10,085 bases of DNA from Deltaproteobacteria bacterium (GTDB lineage Bacteria > Desulfobacterota > DSM-4660 > Desulfatiglandales > Desulfatiglandaceae): assembly GCA_019314425.1 (NCBI GenBank), contig JAFCZI010000056.1, positions 1 to 10,085 of the forward strand. The letters are read 5' to 3'. The notes beneath the pieces are model-generated. The model had not been told where the DNA came from. It ran no database searches and saw only the letters and a program-made list of their open reading frames with translations. A program made the translations under genes and the position numbers. Of the stretch, positions 1-6,899 are shown in pieces; within the stretch, counting starts at the first letter, position 1, and each line of letters begins with the position of its first letter.

Positions 1-112
1 TGTATACGCTGCAATACAAGACCGATGGTGGCTTTTTAAAAATTTAGGTTTAACTAAAAATCCTGGTTCTACATAATTCGGAAACCTATGCTCTAATCGT
101 GCGAAATGTAAG
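1..112. mobile_element. Probable edge of an inserted mobile element (family unknown)
   Basis: The methyltransferase reading frame matches its family up to the motif-X peptide (SFYTPREIVNY) and then abruptly stops resembling it at about base 112. The remaining sequence to the window edge is AT-rich: by hand count 40 of 112 bases are G or C, against 41 of 68 just inside the gene. The frame stays open, but the translated residues (LHFARLEHRFPNYVEPG and on) are unlike a methyltransferase, which should continue into the S-adenosylmethionine-binding core. The simplest reading is that an insertion sequence or other mobile DNA landed here and its end is what we see. No transposase, inverted repeat or target duplication can be recognised, because the element runs out of the window, so this is an inference. 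Confidence 0.42.
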
Positions 113-1608
113 ATGTAGTTGACAATCTCGCGGGGCGTGTAGAAAGAGCCGGTCTGCTTGCGGGCGGTGGTCCCGGTTTCGGGATTGTAACTAGCCAAGA
201 GGTTCTCGAAGACCTTTCCGAGAAGTTCAGGGTCGAGGGCGATTTCTTCTTCGATTGGGGTATTCTCGGTAACCGTAAATTTATAGCTATCCAGCAGGTT
301 GATCAGGCCCCGGACCTTCTCCTTCTTTTTCCTCTTATCGCCGTAGGCGCTGCTGAGATCGAGGGTTCGGTAATCGGAAAAGAACAGAAAATTTGGGACC
401 TTGGGTTGCTTCCGTGCCTTGCGGGTAAAACCATCAACATAAACCACCGTCCCCGAATCGTCTTCCTTGTCCAGGCAGTCGAATAGGCCGCCATTCAGGA
501 ATGGGATGTCTGAAAACAGCTTGACCGCTTTTTCTTCAGCCATGGCAAACAACTTCTGATAGCGGTAAAGGTTCTTCACGCCGTATTCATTCTTTCGCTC
601 CAGGAAAGATCCATCGTTTGCGAATCTCCGGTTCTCCCGACCCCCGGTATTCATGCGTTGATTGAGCGTGCCAAAAAAACAGATTCTGGAGAATGGCCCT
701 GTAGAAGGTACTGTCATCGTCCTTCAGGGATTTGAGGACGTCAGCGAGCTTGCGTTCGCTGAAGAGATCGGAGGGGATGAGGCCCTTTTCCTTGAGAAAC
801 CAGCAGAAAATCAGGCGGGTGAGGAGCCGGATGACGGAAGTTGCGTTTCGTGTGGCAGTGTCCTTCTCAACATCGGAGGGGAACTCAACATGATCTATCG
901 CCCAAAAGTACCAGTCCGCAAGCTCACGGTAGAATTTTTTATTCAGTTCGTTGGTGTCGAGCGTGGTACGCCATGCCTCGTGAAGGTGTTTGAAGTTACG
1001 GCACTCGAACTTCGCCATTAGCACGGAGGCTGCAAGGTCATGCAAAATTTCGATGTGTGCGCGGTGCGGGTCTTCATAGCGGATGTCTTTGATCAGCTTG
1101 ACCTTTTCCAACACATCGCGGCTTTGGTCTTTCTTGTACAGCCGTCGGTCAATGATCGAGAACGTCAGCCACTATTGTGCCGTATGAGCAGCATAACGGG
1201 CATATCGAACAGCAGATTAATCTCCCGCGTGATGTCCGCGAGCTGGGTGCGCGTGTAATGGCTCTTCGCAAGGTCGAGGGCAAAGAACAGATAGGACTGA
1301 TAGTTTCCATGATCATAACCGGAATCAAAAAGTTTACCCTGCGTACCGGAATTGCGCACCTCGTCATCGGTAATCTGAAATAAAAATTCGACTGACTTCC
1401 AGCGCTCGAACAGGGCCTTTCCCTTGCGGAATCTCCGGTCACGCTTGTCGAACTCGGCAAGAAATGCGTCCGGTGTATTGTCGAGTTCAAGGGTCTTCTC
1501 ACTTTGGTAACCGAGGCTGCTCAACAGACCAATGGACGCAACGCCCAGGTCGGTCCCGGAAAAAGCCCGAAGCGCGGCTTGGATTTGTTGTCGTATATCT
1601 GTATTCAT
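113..1608 (-). pseudogene. Broken Eco57I/TaqI-like adenine-specific DNA methyltransferase (N-terminal half, two frameshifts, truncated)
   Basis: This is the third gene of the operon, starting 39 bases after the ATPase gene. Intact relatives are class I SAM-dependent adenine methyltransferases of about 1000 residues that mark or, in type IIG/L forms, also cut DNA. The start (MNTDIRQQIQAALRAFSG) is typical of the family. Piece one runs from 1608 to a TGA at 1165-1167. Piece two, in another frame, resumes with LTFSIIDRRLYKKD and reads through KLIKDIRYEDPHRAH and LTRLIFCWFLKEKGLIP to NLFF near 680. Piece three is back in the first frame: GTLNQRMN, then DIPFLNGGLFDCLDKE, then QTGSFYTPREIVNY, the usual motif X of N6-adenine methyltransferases. 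The first break is a missing base within 1169-1176; the second is an extra base in A7 at 673-679. The SAM-binding motif I, the catalytic NPPY/F motif and the target-recognition domain are absent. A frameshifted but functional protein is unlikely. The recognition of the family is from memory of its conserved peptides. Confidence 0.85.
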
Positions 1609-1647
1609 GGTTGTACCTGTGTTTTCAATTCCATTTTCATCCTTCGA

Positions 1648-3132
1648 CTATTTCTGCATAGACTCCAATAACCGCTTCCCGGCGTCTGTCAGCCGGTATT
1701 TCTGCTTACTACTTCGGGGTTTGTCGGGGATGGTCATTTCAATCAAGCTCAGCTTAACGCCGACTTGCTGATAGTTTTCTCGAAAGTGTTTTTCATCCCT
1801 AAGTCCCAGTTTTTCCTGGATTTCTCCTCGTGTCATTTCACCAGTCATGATTGAAAGCATCTTACTGACTTCGGGGGTGACTTCGGGGGTGACTTCGGGG
1901 GTGACTTCGGGGGTGACTTCACCCGTAATTTGGTTGGTAGCCCCGTTTTTCGTTTCAATCATCCCAAATTCCGGTACTTTCACGACAATTCTGAACACAT
2001 CTCCCTCAATCATCTCGGGGTCAGCGTCGCCATAAGATTTGCAATATCTCATCATCTTGCGCATACCGGAACCCAGTTCATCCGCCCGGTGGATCTCCCG
2101 AAAAAAAGCGCCGATGACTGGATTCTTTGGAAAAGGGGTAAATGTGGCCGGATTCAGTACGCCGAAGCCATGGGGTTTATTGCTGTTTTCGGTGCGCACC
2201 TGTCCGTACTCAATAATTAGCTTAGCCGGGAAGGCATTGCGGTACTCCCGGTGAATTAAAATATTGGACGCCACTTCGCGGAAAATGGTATCTCGGATAC
2301 TGATGCGCTCGATGCCTTCCAGATAGAATGGGTCGGGCAGATGCTTCTGGATAAATGCGATAATGCGCTCGTAACTCTCAATCAGGTTGGTCCTGACGAG
2401 ATCCCGGTCATCATAGCGATCCAGGTTGACTTTGCGCAGAATAAGGTCGGTGCGGTGATGGGGAACAGCGGATAAAATCACGCTGTCCTTGCCCAGCAGA
2501 AGAATACCTGCCAGGGTGACACCGCTTTTCCCAGTCTCGTGGTCAGTCTGGTAGAGCTGGGCACTCTCGATCAGCTCCATATCGTCCATGCCAAGCCATG
2601 GATGTCCGTCCCGCCAGACGCCTGCCAGTTTGCGGCATTTGTCAATCAGATCAGTTCGCAAATCCTCCAGCCCGGCAAATGGGTAGATTTTGTTTTCAGA
2701 ATAAGTCGCCTGCTTTCGGTGATACAGTTCAGCTACCAGTTGGGTGTGATCGGTTATGTCAAAGTCGCCATCCTCATTACGGTCGTATATATGTCCATTA
2801 CAGCGATGGACCTGCGAGCTTTCTGGCACATAAACGCGCAGGATCATCTTCCCTTCTACCTCAACCTCATCGATTAACAAATAGGCAGGAGGATTGATTT
2901 TCTGCGGATTGTTGATGGCCGTTACAAAGTCTTTTTTAATCTGCCCAACGCAGCCTGGATCAACACCGGTCACTTCACCGGCATCACTAACCCCAAGCAG
3001 CAGGTCCCCGCCGTGACGGTTGAGGAACCCGCAGACGGTCTTATAAACATCTCGGTTAAGGGTACGCCGACATTCCTTGAATTCAACGGAAATGCCTTCA
3101 CCCTGTTTTATTAGCGCTTTGAGATCAGTCAT
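1648..3132 (-). CDS. AlbA_2 (Schlafen-like) / GHKL-type ATP-binding protein with TPEV-repeat linker and winged helix
   Basis: This 494-residue cytoplasmic protein belongs to the AlbA_2 plus RecG-like C-terminal family, often annotated as ATP-binding or putative DNA-binding protein. The N-terminal AlbA_2 domain (about 1-140) shows the signature EGISVEFKEC at 12-21 and GGDLLLGVSDAGEVTGVDPG at 41-60. The second half (about 270-390) has GHKL-like ATPase motifs: FREVASNILIHREY at 284-297, with E286 and N290 as the expected N-box residues, and DELGSGMRKM at 351-360. A linker of four TPEV repeats (about 407-422) leads into a winged-helix tail (about 424-494) ending KYRLTDAGKRLLESM. Its ATG overlaps the helicase stop by one base (TGATG), with GGGGAAGGA just upstream, so the two are translationally coupled. 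Proteins of this family occur in restriction and antiphage loci and as regulators; the role here is probably the ATPase partner of the helicase and methylase. The family is clear, the precise function is not. Confidence 0.87.
   Translation of the reverse strand: MTDLKALIKQGEGISVEFKECRRTLNRDVYKTVCGFLNRHGGDLLLGVSDAGEVTGVDPGCVGQIKKDFVTAINNPQKINPPAYLLIDEVEVEGKMILRVYVPESSQVHRCNGHIYDRNEDGDFDITDHTQLVAELYHRKQATYSENKIYPFAGLEDLRTDLIDKCRKLAGVWRDGHPWLGMDDMELIESAQLYQTDHETGKSGVTLAGILLLGKDSVILSAVPHHRTDLILRKVNLDRYDDRDLVRTNLIESYERIIAFIQKHLPDPFYLEGIERISIRDTIFREVASNILIHREYRNAFPAKLIIEYGQVRTENSNKPHGFGVLNPATFTPFPKNPVIGAFFREIHRADELGSGMRKMMRYCKSYGDADPEMIEGDVFRIVVKVPEFGMIETKNGATNQITGEVTPEVTPEVTPEVTPEVSKMLSIMTGEMTRGEIQEKLGLRDEKHFRENYQQVGVKLSLIEMTIPDKPRSSKQKYRLTDAGKRLLESMQK
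1867..1914 (-). repeat. 12-base tandem repeat, four exact copies, encoding TPEV units
   Basis: Four consecutive perfect copies of gacttcgggggt on the + strand lie in frame in the ATPase gene, followed by a partial fifth (gacttcacc). On the coding strand each unit encodes four residues, giving the peptide EVTPEVTPEVTPEVTPEV. Because the unit is a multiple of three, copy-number change would lengthen or shorten the linker between the ATPase and winged-helix domains without breaking the frame. Similar TPEV or TPQV runs are, from memory, recurrent in this protein family. Confidence 0.95.
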
Positions 3133-6100
3133 CAGTCCTTCCCCGATTTGATGACAAGCCAGGTGATGAGTTCAAAATCAGAGGCATCAGAGACCTTTTC
3201 CTGCTTGTCGGGAATAACAAAATCCCGCCCGGATTGCAATCCGGCAGCCGTCCGTTTATGGAACGTGCGAACAATGGCCTTGATAGCCCTGGTCAGCAAG
3301 TCGCTGTACTTCCCCATTTTCGCGCCGTTTTCCGTCTTTCGGTCGAACAGGTCGCAGAGCGACTTATACGGAGCGGCTTTGCCGACACTGAGTTTCTGGA
3401 ACATAGAGAGAGCGTTCTTGGCCTGAGTAAAGGTGAAGCGGACGGTGCCATCATCGCGGATATAGAGTAGATAATATCGCCCCAAGGGATTAACATTGGA
3501 AGATCGTTTCTCCTGCGGCGGGTTCTTGTGCCGCAAACAAAATATCACCCCGGGTTTTACAATCTCGTGCCAGTTCTTGTCAAACAATGTCGCGGCCTTC
3601 ATTTCATCAAGCGTTGGTGTCACGGCATAGAGGCCCAGCGGGGCTTCCTCCAGTAGTTTTCGGTTGTTGACCAGGAAATTCATAAGCTCAACCCGGAAAT
3701 CGTCGAGCGTGAATTCACTGAGTGAAACGTTGTCATCCATCTCCTCCAAATCGATCACCTCGTCTCTGAGCCGAATGAGCTGTTTCTCACGATAGGTCAG
3801 TTCTTCAGAAACCAGCGCCTCGAATTGATCGGGATCGAGAAGGTTATCCGTACCACTAGCGGCAATGTCCACCATCGCCATACGCGCTTCGACACGATCC
3901 TTGAGATTAATGTACTTGTTCAGGTCGTCAGTGGGCCAGAAGTTGACAAGTTGAATCTGCCTGTTGGTGCTGCCCAGGCGGTCTATTCGGCCAAAGCGCT
4001 GGATGATCCGCACCGGGTTCCAATGGATATCATAATTGATGAGGTAATCGCAGTCCTGCAGGTTCTGGCCCTCCGAAATGCAGTCGGTAGCAATCAGGAT
4101 GTCGATCTCGCCCTCCTGCGGCATATTCGGCATCTTTTTGCGGAGCTTGGAACGGGGCGAAAAATTGGTCAGGATGGAGATGAAATCGGTCTGTCGGGCA
4201 TAGCCTGCCTGCTTGAAGGTGGTTCGGTTGTCGCCGGTACCGGTAACCAGCGCGCAGTGCAGTCCCATCTCCTCAGACACCCAGTCCTTCACATTTGCAT
4301 AAAGGTATTGAGCGGTGTCGGAAAAGGCAGTGAAAACCAGCACTTTTCGATTGTCGCCGTTAAGCGGGTGGTTGTTTTTCTCCCGGATCAGACGTTTCAA
4401 CTCCTGAAGCTTGGCATCCCGGTCTGCGGTGACAGCGGCAGCTTTCTCGTGGATATTAATCAACTGCGTACGGTCCTTCTTAAGGTCTTTTTTCCATTCC
4501 TTGCGTTTCAGGTGTTCCAGCCGGATCGGGAGCTTCTTGCCTACCATCAGTCTTTCCAGCAGCTCCGCCTCTTCTTCCTCGCCCTGATCCTGGAACAGAT
4601 CGGGGTTGGTGTATTCATCGAAGTTGCCTTCAAAATGGTCGATTTTCTGCAACAGGTCGTCGATCTTTTTGATCGTTCGATCGATCGAGACCTCAAAGCT
4701 GTGCACGGAGCTTTCGAGTCGCTTCAGGTAGTTTGTACGCATCATGCCAATCAGATAGGACTCGCGCATTCTCTGATCGTTGAAAAGGAGCAATTGCGTG
4801 CCGTCCTTTATGTAGCGGTTGACATGGACGTCTTCGAGATAGGCGGACGGATTGAAGATGCTCAGCTTGTATTCGGAGATAGCCGCATGCAGATCATCGT
4901 AAGACGGAAAGTATCCCTTGATATCTGTGGCCGGATACAGGGCTATCGGTTTGAGCCTTTTGGGGAATTCGCCCATATCCCTGGTCCCGTAGTAGCTGAT
5001 GATGTGTTGACGGGACCGTGCTATGGTAAGTTCGTCAAGCAGTTTGAAGAATGTGGAATCCAAGGCATCGAGCAGGCGGCTGACCTTACGTTCCGGATTC
5101 TTCTTCGGGTCCGCCCACTGCGTGAAGTGGGTCTGCGCATTCTTCATCGCCTGGGCAATGCTGTAAATACCAAGCGACTCGTGGAAGACCCGGTCCTGAT
5201 CTTGTGTGATCAACAAGAACTGATTTCGCAAATCCTTGAGGCTGTTATTCACCGGGGTTGCCGAGAGCAGCAGCACTTTGGTATCCACACCCGTCTGAAG
5301 AACCCGTTCCATCAGAAACTCGTAACGCGTCGTCTTGCGGGCGCCGTCCTCTTGAACCTTGCCCCGGGCATTATTGCGGAAGTTATGAGACTCATCAATA
5401 ACCACGAGATCATAATTTCCCCAATTATGCGTTTCGTAGGCATCCCGCCCCAAATCGGTATGCGCCAGCACAGTGAATGCAAATCGGTCCCTGATAAGGG
5501 GATTGCGTGTATCGTTTTCGCGGTAGACGTTCCAGTTATCCTCCAGCTTTTTGGGACAGAGAACCAGCACGCGACCGTTGAGAAGTTCAAAGTACTTGAT
5601 AACCGCCAACGCTTCGAAGGTTTTCCCCAGGCCGACACTGTCCGCGATGATACAGCCGTGGTGCTTCAAAATCTTGTTGATGGCGCCCTTTACACCGTCC
5701 TTTTGGAATTCATAGAGCATGTCCCATACGTCGGATTCGAAAAAGCCGGTCTTCTCGTCAAGGAGTCCACCGCGTTCTGCCTCCGACAAATAATCCTCAA
5801 AGATGTGAAAGAGCGTCTTGAAGTAAACGAACTCCGGTGAATGGTTCTCATATAGCTGCGCGAGATAGTTCAGGACTTCAGCCTTAACGTCTTCGACCAG
5901 GTCTTTGTCGTTCCAAACCTCGTCGAACCACTTCTTCAGGTCTTTTCGATCTCTGGTGCTGTCAACTTCCAGATTAAGCTCGATGTTGTTGCCCGCAGTG
6001 CCCAGCCCAAGGCCGCGCACCGTAAAATTCGAGCTTCCGATAATGGCTTCCTGAACACCATTATTGTCCATGTGGTACATCTTGCCGTGAAGGAAACCCG

Positions 6101-6458
6101 GCTTGATAATTGATCTGACATCGACGTTACGCTTCAGCCACTCTGAACATTCCCTCGCCACTCGTTTCTGCTCAAGACGGTTGGATAGCAACAGGGCGTC
6201 GTCCTCAATCCTGAAGACCTTTTTCTCTGTTTTGTCAGGGTCAAGTGATTGGATGAATTGTGGTTCTCCAAACAGGAACCGAAGATGATCAATCCGATCT
6301 AGCGTATCCTTGAGGGCGGCATATGCGTAAATGGTAAAATAAGCAGAGACGAATGAAAGGTCTGAGCCTTGAAGGATCTTCTCTTTGAGAAAATCACCCA
6401 TTGACCCACGGTGGTGGTTGTCCCAAATGCCGGACGTCCTTAGGCTGGATGATGTCAT
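3132..6458 (-). CDS. SNF2/HepA-type helicase with N-terminal phospholipase-D (HKD) domain
   Basis: This 1108-residue protein starts the defence-like operon. Residues about 1-190 form a PLD-type domain with a single HKD motif, HGKMYHMD (H124, K126, D131), followed by GSSNFT at 141-146; in relatives this fold gives nuclease or phosphodiesterase activity, usually as a dimer when only one motif is present. The SNF2 motor follows: Walker A DSVGLGKT at 273-280, Walker B DESH at 355-358, motif III LLLSATPVNN at 396-405, a long insert of about 290 residues with a charged, probably coiled stretch (590-690), then the C-terminal RecA fold with VLVFTAFSD at 706-714, IATDCISEGQNLQ at 789-801 and QRFGRIDRLGS at 820-830. 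All key helicase residues are present. The ATG at 6458 has AGAGGAGA about 8 bases upstream. It probably translocates on DNA and acts on foreign DNA with the ATPase and methylase encoded next. DISARM DrmD or a stand-alone HepA-like helicase are alternatives. Confidence 0.92.
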   Translation of the reverse strand: MTSSSLRTSGIWDNHHRGSMGDFLKEKILQGSDLSFVSAYFTIYAYAALKDTLDRIDHLRFLFGEPQFIQSLDPDKTEKKVFRIEDDALLLSNRLEQKRVARECSEWLKRNVDVRSIIKPGFLHGKMYHMDNNGVQEAIIGSSNFTVRGLGLGTAGNNIELNLEVDSTRDRKDLKKWFDEVWNDKDLVEDVKAEVLNYLAQLYENHSPEFVYFKTLFHIFEDYLSEAERGGLLDEKTGFFESDVWDMLYEFQKDGVKGAINKILKHHGCIIADSVGLGKTFEALAVIKYFELLNGRVLVLCPKKLEDNWNVYRENDTRNPLIRDRFAFTVLAHTDLGRDAYETHNWGNYDLVVIDESHNFRNNARGKVQEDGARKTTRYEFLMERVLQTGVDTKVLLLSATPVNNSLKDLRNQFLLITQDQDRVFHESLGIYSIAQAMKNAQTHFTQWADPKKNPERKVSRLLDALDSTFFKLLDELTIARSRQHIISYYGTRDMGEFPKRLKPIALYPATDIKGYFPSYDDLHAAISEYKLSIFNPSAYLEDVHVNRYIKDGTQLLLFNDQRMRESYLIGMMRTNYLKRLESSVHSFEVSIDRTIKKIDDLLQKIDHFEGNFDEYTNPDLFQDQGEEEEAELLERLMVGKKLPIRLEHLKRKEWKKDLKKDRTQLINIHEKAAAVTADRDAKLQELKRLIREKNNHPLNGDNRKVLVFTAFSDTAQYLYANVKDWVSEEMGLHCALVTGTGDNRTTFKQAGYARQTDFISILTNFSPRSKLRKKMPNMPQEGEIDILIATDCISEGQNLQDCDYLINYDIHWNPVRIIQRFGRIDRLGSTNRQIQLVNFWPTDDLNKYINLKDRVEARMAMVDIAASGTDNLLDPDQFEALVSEELTYREKQLIRLRDEVIDLEEMDDNVSLSEFTLDDFRVELMNFLVNNRKLLEEAPLGLYAVTPTLDEMKAATLFDKNWHEIVKPGVIFCLRHKNPPQEKRSSNVNPLGRYYLLYIRDDGTVRFTFTQAKNALSMFQKLSVGKAAPYKSLCDLFDRKTENGAKMGKYSDLLTRAIKAIVRTFHKRTAAGLQSGRDFVIPDKQEKVSDASDFELITWLVIKSGKD

Positions 6459-6466
6459 GTGCAGCT

Positions 6467-6474
6467 TCTCCTCT
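6467..6474 (-). promoter_or_regulatory. Strong ribosome binding site of the helicase gene
   Basis: The minus strand reads AGAGGAGA followed by eight bases and then the ATG at 6458-6456. This close match to the anti-Shine-Dalgarno target supports the chosen start over the internal ATG at codon 20. Confidence 0.75.
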
Positions 6475-6511
6475 GGTTCTGATGCCTGGTCATTTCAGCT
6501 TTCCCATGGTA

Positions 6512-6558
6512 CAAAATATAAAACCCCGCGCTCCATCTGTTCGGAGTAACGGGGCTTT
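6512..6558 (-). terminator. Rho-independent terminator, minus strand
   Basis: The minus strand folds as CCCCG-tta-CTCC-loop-GGAG-cg-CGGGG and is followed at once by TTTTATATTTT. The outer stem can extend by AAA/TTT pairs. The T-rich tract lies on the minus-strand 3' side, while the other side has only CTTTAGG, so termination is oriented toward the helicase gene. It ends about 54 bases before the helicase ATG, so it either stops read-through from the porin operon or sits in the helicase leader as an attenuator. Confidence 0.72.
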
Positions 6559-6641
6559 AGGATAACCATAGACCATTTCAAATCCTCTTTCCCTATCGGG
6601 TTGAAAGAAGGCGCTTGTTTCGCATACACTACTGAATGCTG

Positions 6642-6668
6642 CTTACACATAACTACCCTACATGTCAA
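6642..6668 (-). promoter_or_regulatory. Weak sigma-70-like promoter candidate
   Basis: The minus strand has a perfect TTGACA (6668-6663), but the best -10 match is only TGTAAG (6647-6642) with a short 15-base spacer. If real, transcription would start near 6635, upstream of the terminator at 6512-6558, and the helicase mRNA would carry a leader of about 170 bases containing that hairpin. The poor -10 keeps confidence low. Confidence 0.25.
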
Positions 6669-6695
6669 TGGAAATCGGGATGGCAAAGATGCGGG

Positions 6696-6736
6696 AAAGG
6701 GAAACGCCCATGCAAAATGGCGTTTCCCTTTCTTTT
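6696..6736 (+). terminator. Thirteen-base-pair hairpin with T-rich tail, plus-strand terminator-like
   Basis: AAAGGGAAACGCC (6696-6708) pairs perfectly with GGCGTTTCCCTTT (6719-6731); the stem may grow by CAT/ATG inside after a one-base bulge. CTTTT follows on the + strand, while the minus-strand side continues CCCGC, so the U tract favours the + direction. No + strand gene lies in the window to be terminated. It lies about 160-200 bases past the porin stop and may instead end or stabilise the porin transcript. Confidence 0.5.
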
Positions 6737-6899
6737 GGGGTATAACTTAGAAAATTCATGCGGAGACAATCAAAAATAGACGCACCGGGAGCGTTGCACC
6801 ACATGATGGGTTATAAAACCACCGGCTATACGACTCAACCCTTATTGAGGTTAAGGTGCCCCCTGATAGGGCGGGTAAGCGCTCGATTATCGAGCATGG

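Larger units (their letters stand above)
6459..6899. other. Intergenic region between the porin operon and the defence-like operon
   Basis: About 440 bases with no convincing gene. It holds the helicase ribosome binding site, a minus-strand terminator hairpin (6512-6558), a weak promoter candidate (6642-6668) and a 13-base-pair hairpin (6696-6736). From 6740 to 6899, just after the porin stop codon, only small imperfect inverted repeats are visible (for example GCTCG and CGAGC around 6881-6895), none followed by a T run. A 63-codon minus-strand open frame at 6495-6686 crosses the terminator hairpin, has no recognisable domain and is probably not a gene. Confidence 0.7.

Noticed and set aside
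1..112. Assigning the AT-rich edge to a named insertion-sequence family
   Set aside because: Only about 112 bases are visible, with no transposase, no confirmed inverted repeat and no target duplication; any family name would be a guess.
303..494. 63-codon minus-strand open frame
   Set aside because: It is a different frame of the methyltransferase pseudogene; the family-like residues (DIPFLNGGLFDCLDKE) are in the other frame.
1149..1502. 117-codon minus-strand open frame
   Set aside because: It is an alternative frame over the first methylase piece, which has clear family similarity in its own frame.
1867..1923. CRISPR array
   Set aside because: The 12-base units are contiguous with no spacers and stay in frame inside a coding region.
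3825..5840. Long open frame of 671 codons on the + strand, antisense to the helicase
   Set aside because: It lies wholly inside the helicase gene, whose motifs are unmistakable; the antisense product has low-complexity hydrophobic character, no recognisable domain and no ribosome binding site noted.
6495..6686. 63-codon minus-strand open frame in the intergenic region
   Set aside because: It runs through the terminator hairpin and its T tract, lacks a recognisable family and has no clear Shine-Dalgarno.
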